Source: Heterodera schachtii (lineage: Eukaryota > Nematoda > Chromadorea > Rhabditida > Heteroderidae). From it: DNA of 64,000 bases. The stretch is taken from NCBI GenBank assembly GCA_023374025.1, contig SIJG01000177.1, forward strand, positions 47,446 through 111,445, read 5' to 3'. Shown here piece after piece: positions 60,236 to 64,000 of this stretch. Numbering within the stretch: the first letter of the stretch is position 1; each line of letters begins with the position of its first letter. The position numbers and the translations under genes were made by a program. The notes beneath the pieces are model-generated. The model did not search any database. It was not told the DNA's origin and saw nothing but the letters and a program-made list of their open reading frames with translations.

Positions 60236-61550
60236 TTAATAGTAATTAAAACGCAAAAAGTATTTATTTTGTAATATGATTTATTTTCAATTGTTATGAA
60301 TAGTTTATAATAAAAACGGACAGTAATAGCAGAAACTCAAATTAATTCTAATTAAAAATAATTCGATATTGCAATTAAACAAAAATTAGTCATAAAAACC
60401 AATTATATTTCTTGAATAAATTGTTTCTATCTTTTATAATTTTCAAAATTTTTATGCTTCGGATATATTGTGACTTTTGTTGACTCCAATAAAGAGGGAT
60501 GAGCAAAATAAACTTTTTGCTGATCACCAATAAACACAAAAAATTTTTTGTTTAAAAACAAGAATTATTTAAAATGAATATATATCAAAAAAAGTGCATG
60601 TTTTAATATTATAATTATTTTCTTCTTTTTCTTCTTAAAAAGGTCGAATTCGACTTAAATTTATTAAAAATTGAAGAAATTAATTAAATTAATGAATTTT
60701 CCTTGAAAATGCAAATATCTGAAAATTACGCTGTAAAATATATTTGAATTAAATGTTTTCCATAAAATTGTTAAAGATAGTTAAAAATTTATTTTAAGAT
60801 ATTTTTCCACGAGATAATCAAAATTAAACTTAATTCTTAAAAGTAAAAAGATCGATCACAATTATTGATAAATAGAAACAAAAAAATAATAATTAAAAGA
60901 AGCCTCTTGAACCAAAGTTCAAAAAATGCTCAATTATTACACATGAGAGAAATGTATACTCTAGCTAAAAATAAACAATAAATAATAACAAAAATTATTT
61001 TTATTAAAAAATATATAAAAATTCATTTATTTCTTTTAATTAAAATCATAATTTAAGAATTTAAAAAATATCTCCGGGTAATAAAACAAATTAAAACTGC
61101 AAAAAATTAGAATTTCAATCATTCAAAGCTGTTAATCCAAATTTGTTAAAATATAATTTTAAAAATATTATAAACGCATATTGAAAAAAAAGATTTAATG
61201 AATTTATTTCATTGATAAATAACGAATATTAAGCATTTAATGAATATTTATTTATTATTTTTCAATTTTTTGAACATCTCTTTCAATAAAAATTTGAATT
61301 TTTGACTGCAAAATATTTTTCTCGAAAAATTTTAAAAAGCAGGTTTTTTTCTTTTTCAAAAAACAAATAAAAATTTTTTATATTCTTAATTATTTGATTA
61401 TGTTTTTTCTTAAAAATATCATCGAGTCTGATTTTAACGAGCAATTTCTCTGGAACTCATTTCACTTAGTATTATTTTAATTTTTTAAATTTAAATCCCT
61501 TGTTATGCGATTGAAATTTATTTATTATTTTGGTATTATTATATTTGGTG
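60236..61550. other. gene-free A+T-rich DNA
   Basis: No gene recognised. TTGTTGACTCCAATAAAGAG near 60478 weakly resembles the reversed TTAGAGTCAACA motif. Confidence 0.4.
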
Positions 61551-61629
61551 ATGCGACATTTGCGGCGCTGGTAGGAAAATAAGCAAATCGTAAATTTCAG
61601 TGCATTCGGGATCAAAAAAAAAAATTAGA

Positions 61630-61780
61630 TTTTTAACATTTTTTGAGGCACATTTTTTCAAAAAAACATTTGGGAACTGGGCGGGGGGAGAAGGTCCGGC
61701 GGTGCCGACAGACGCCGCCGGAAAATTTTTTGTAATTTCGTTCTGATTTGTTAACTGATTTTCACCAAAAAAGGCCAACT
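61630..61780 (+). repeat. GATA stem-loop repeat, copy 6
   Basis: Hairpin at 61696-61721: CCGGCGGTGCC, loop GACA, GACGCCGCCGG. It is preceded by TTTTTTCAAAAAAACATTTG and followed by GGAAAATTTTTTG. Confidence 0.65.
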
Positions 61781-61829
61781 TTTGCAATTAAGAGCCAAGA
61801 AGGCTTTTTTGCTTTAAAAAACACTTTTT

Positions 61830-61970
61830 TTTGCGGCGCGCTTTTTCCTAAAAACTTGGTATATGTGCGAGTGGAGAGATCCGGTAGTGCCGATAGGCAT
61901 CGCCGGGAAAAATTTTTGAAAATTTGAGTGCAATTTGTTAACTAATTTTGTCCAAAAAATTACCAAAATT
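61830..61970 (+). repeat. GATA stem-loop repeat, copy 7
   Basis: Hairpin at 61881-61906: CCGGTAGTGCC, GATA, GGCATCGCCGG, with two mismatched positions. The tail GAAAATTTGAGTGCAATTTG is shared with copy 2. Confidence 0.6.
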
Positions 61971-62039
61971 TGCGCACTACACCAAATCAGAACATTTCTT
62001 AGAAATAAAAACATTTTCATTTTCAAAGATTTGGACATT

Positions 62040-62084
62040 CCAAATCAGAACATTTCTTAGAAATAAGGACATATAGAAACCCTG
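62040..62084 (-). mobile_element. CAGGG-type terminus with GTCCTTATTTCTAAG repeat
   Basis: On the minus strand it starts CAGGGTTTCTATATGTCC and continues with TTATTTCTAAGAAATGTTC. Same family as the element at 864. Confidence 0.45.
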
Positions 62085-62252
62085 GATTAGGTTGCAAGAA
62101 TTATTGTTAAATTAGTCATTGTTAAAAAATAAACTATTAAAATAACAATCTGTTAACTTAAATAAATTGTTTAAATATTTTTGGGGTCATTTAATTCTAC
62201 GCCGCAAGTATCGCTTTGACTTGGCGCCGCAAATGTCAGCGCCGCAAATGTC

Positions 62253-63612
62253 GGCCAATCATTATATTTAAACTTTTTTTATTATTTCAAATTTCGTTAA
62301 ACATTAACATTTATCAACTAAAATACTTACAACTATTTATTTTTTTTTGCATTTAAAAATTGAATCTGACAAAAAAACGTACATCAGTTAAAAAGGTGCA
62401 ATAATTTATTATAAAGAGATAAATGATATATTTATTTCTTTAACTGAGGGTTAAGGATTTTGTTCTGGTCAAAAGTGCCAGTTTTATATCAATGAAAATT
62501 TTTTATCATCGAGAAAAATAAATGTTAAGTTGAAGTAAGCAGGTAAAATCATGTCCAAATAACAATTCCAAGTTATTTTATTATAGAATTAGATTGCATA
62601 AAATTACATAAATTTAAATTCTTCTTTTTTAAAAATAATAGAATATGGTATTGCAAAAATTAAAAATTGTTTTTTATTAGAGAACATTGAGATATTTTCA
62701 CTATTTACATAATTTAAAAAAAGATGCTCGTTTTTAATACTTACTGTTTTTGGTTTCCAATTTTAATGGCCTTTTTTATTTATTATATTTTTAAACATTA
62801 TATTTTTTCCTTTCATATTCGAGTTATTTTTGCTGAATTTATTATATTATAGTTCTTTATTATTATTAACTAAATTATCATTTTTTAAAATAATATTTTT
62901 TTATTTTGCCGATATAATGAAATTTTTTTTCTCGAATATGAATGAGAAATTATAACTAATTTTAATTTAATTATCTAAGATTATAATTATTTCTCATTCA
63001 TTCTGTAATTAATTATTTTATCTCTTTTATGTTTTTAATTCATTAACAATATGTTGTTTTAATTACTTTTAAATACTTAATTCCTTTTCTTTTAAAGTTT
63101 GTTAGTTCTGAAAGATAATTAAAATTTATATTAAATTTTTTTTAATTTCTTCTCATGTTATATATAATAAACCTTTGTTAAGCCTTTATAATTTAAAAAA
63201 TATATATTTTAAAATTCCATCTATCAAATAAAGTTGCAAGAGTTTATATTAATTTGTATTAATTAAAGAGCTTTATTAATTTTAATCTTTTGTATTTCTG
63301 ATTTTATAGCCTTTCTATATTACAAAATAAATTTTAATCATTTTTTTAAATTTTTACGTGTATTTGTTTATATTGATATTGTCTTTTTAATTCTAAAAAA
63401 CTTAAAATCTTGTTAATTGTCAACGTGATTAAAAAATAGCTTGTAATTGAAACATAAAAGATTTTTTGCCATAAAAAATTTATAGAATTTGTATTTCTAT
63501 ACTATAATCTATAATCAGTTGATATGTAAAAAAAATTTAATCATAAAGAAAATTCTTGCAATTAAATTTAATTCTTCAAAAGATAATTAAAGCATTTAAT
63601 ATTTACTGGCCT
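62253..63612. other. gene-free T-rich DNA
   Basis: No gene or repeat recognised. Confidence 0.4.
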
Positions 63613-63690
63613 AGAATTAAAGTCGGGGGCCGGGGACCATCGGGGGCACATGTCGGGGGTCGGGATCGGGTAGTAATCAAGAAAATTTTT
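63613..63690 (+). mobile_element. GTCGGGGG-rich element end
   Basis: TAGAATTAAAGTCGGGGGCC followed by repeated ATCGGGGG/GTCGGGG words, similar to 22014-22100. Partner end not found. Confidence 0.3.
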
Positions 63691-63889
63691 AAACAAAAAA
63701 ACAATTTTTCTTTATAAATGGTCGTAAATCTTCCATTTTTTTCACTTTAATCATTGGATCAAATTCATTCATTGGCGCCAGTAAAAATGCGTCAATTTTG
63801 ACATTTTATTAAAGGCATCCCAGGCCCCAAAAATTTTCAGAAATTGAAAATCGAATTCCGATGCTCAAAAATTTTAATCTCAAAATTTT

Positions 63890-64000
63890 GACTATTTTAG
63901 CGGTACGCTTTTCAAAAACTTTTTGGAAACTTGGGGTGGGAGGTTGTGGTCCGGCGGTGCCAATAGGCGCCGCCGGGAATAAAAAAATAAGGGTATGTGC
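63890..64000 (+). repeat. GATA stem-loop repeat, copy 8
   Basis: Hairpin at 63951-63976: CCGGCGGTGCC, loop AATA, GGCGCCGCCGG, 11 pairs with one G-U. It is preceded by GGTACGCTTTTCAAAAACTT, TTTGGAAACTTGGGGTGGG, the same flank order as copies 6 and 7. It runs to the window edge. Confidence 0.7.

Larger units (their letters stand above)
61555..62252. mobile_element. composite repeat bounded by a 16-bp inverted repeat
   Basis: GACATTTGCGGCGCTG (61555-61570) is perfectly inverted as CAGCGCCGCAAATGTC (62237-62252), and a second GGCGCCGCAAATGTC lies directly before it. Between them are two GATA stem-loop copies, a 58-bp tandem repeat (CCAAATCAGAACATTTCTTA at 61982 and 62040) and a CAGGG end at 62084 on the minus strand. 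Several insertions may therefore be nested. No coding capacity is evident. Confidence 0.5.

Noticed and set aside
1..64000. piRNA gene cluster of C. elegans type (upstream CTGTTTCA motif)
   Set aside because: No recurrent core motif with the expected spacing was noticed, and the likely lineage is thought to lack this pathway.

Overview
The window looks like a gene-poor, very A+T-rich stretch (about 80% by eye) of a eukaryotic nuclear genome. A nematode is most likely, and the base composition would fit a root-knot nematode (Meloidogyne-like) best. The evidence for this is introns of 42-53 nt, one of them a GC-AG intron, a family B DNA polymerase gene with the Cys-rich layout seen in nematode Polinton-like elements, and many small DNA transposons. 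The species is an inference. No ribosomal RNA, CRISPR array, bacterial operon or intact tRNA was seen.

Only two gene models are convincing, both on the minus strand. At 9464-10174 there is a spliced, strongly diverged ubiquitin-like gene: the two exons join exactly at the ubiquitin FAG/RxL position, Lys48 and Lys63 are replaced, and the C-terminal Gly-Gly is lost. Its 465-nt intron carries a GC-rich MITE. At 16293-18084 there is the N-terminal part of a protein-primed type family B DNA polymerase in six exons, including the exonuclease I motif. It runs unbroken into a 124-nt assembly gap, and no polymerase domain is found on the other side. Weaker relics are a possible adenylate-kinase-like pseudogene at the left edge, a mariner-type helix-turn-helix fragment at 15077-15178, and a coding-like patch at 44047-44433 in which TGA would have to be read as Trp.

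Most of the remaining recognisable sequence is non-autonomous mobile DNA. Termini fall into two groups. The CAGGG group includes a 100-bp element with perfect 11-bp TIRs and a perfect 8-bp target duplication. The TAGAG group has arrays of short family-specific repeats behind the ends. Eight copies of a GC-rich stem-loop (CCGGCGGTGCC-GATA-GGCGCCGCCGG type) occur in a larger dispersed repeat. A tRNA-like (SINE-like) insertion can be read off against an uninserted second copy of its host element. There are also tandem repeats, two long fold-back hairpins (21.6 kb and 60.0 kb), and a family with a TACAGGGTGACAAATAAG end.

The rest is A+T-rich DNA organised in kilobase-scale blocks that are T-rich on one strand and then switch (for example T-rich 2-6.6 kb, A-rich 6.6-9.3 kb, A-rich 38-55 kb, T-rich 55.5-60 kb). 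Short islands of higher GC lie within the blocks. Some share a motif beginning TTTTTTAGCTTAGAGTCAAC, and their orientation tends to follow the T-rich strand. Their function is unknown.
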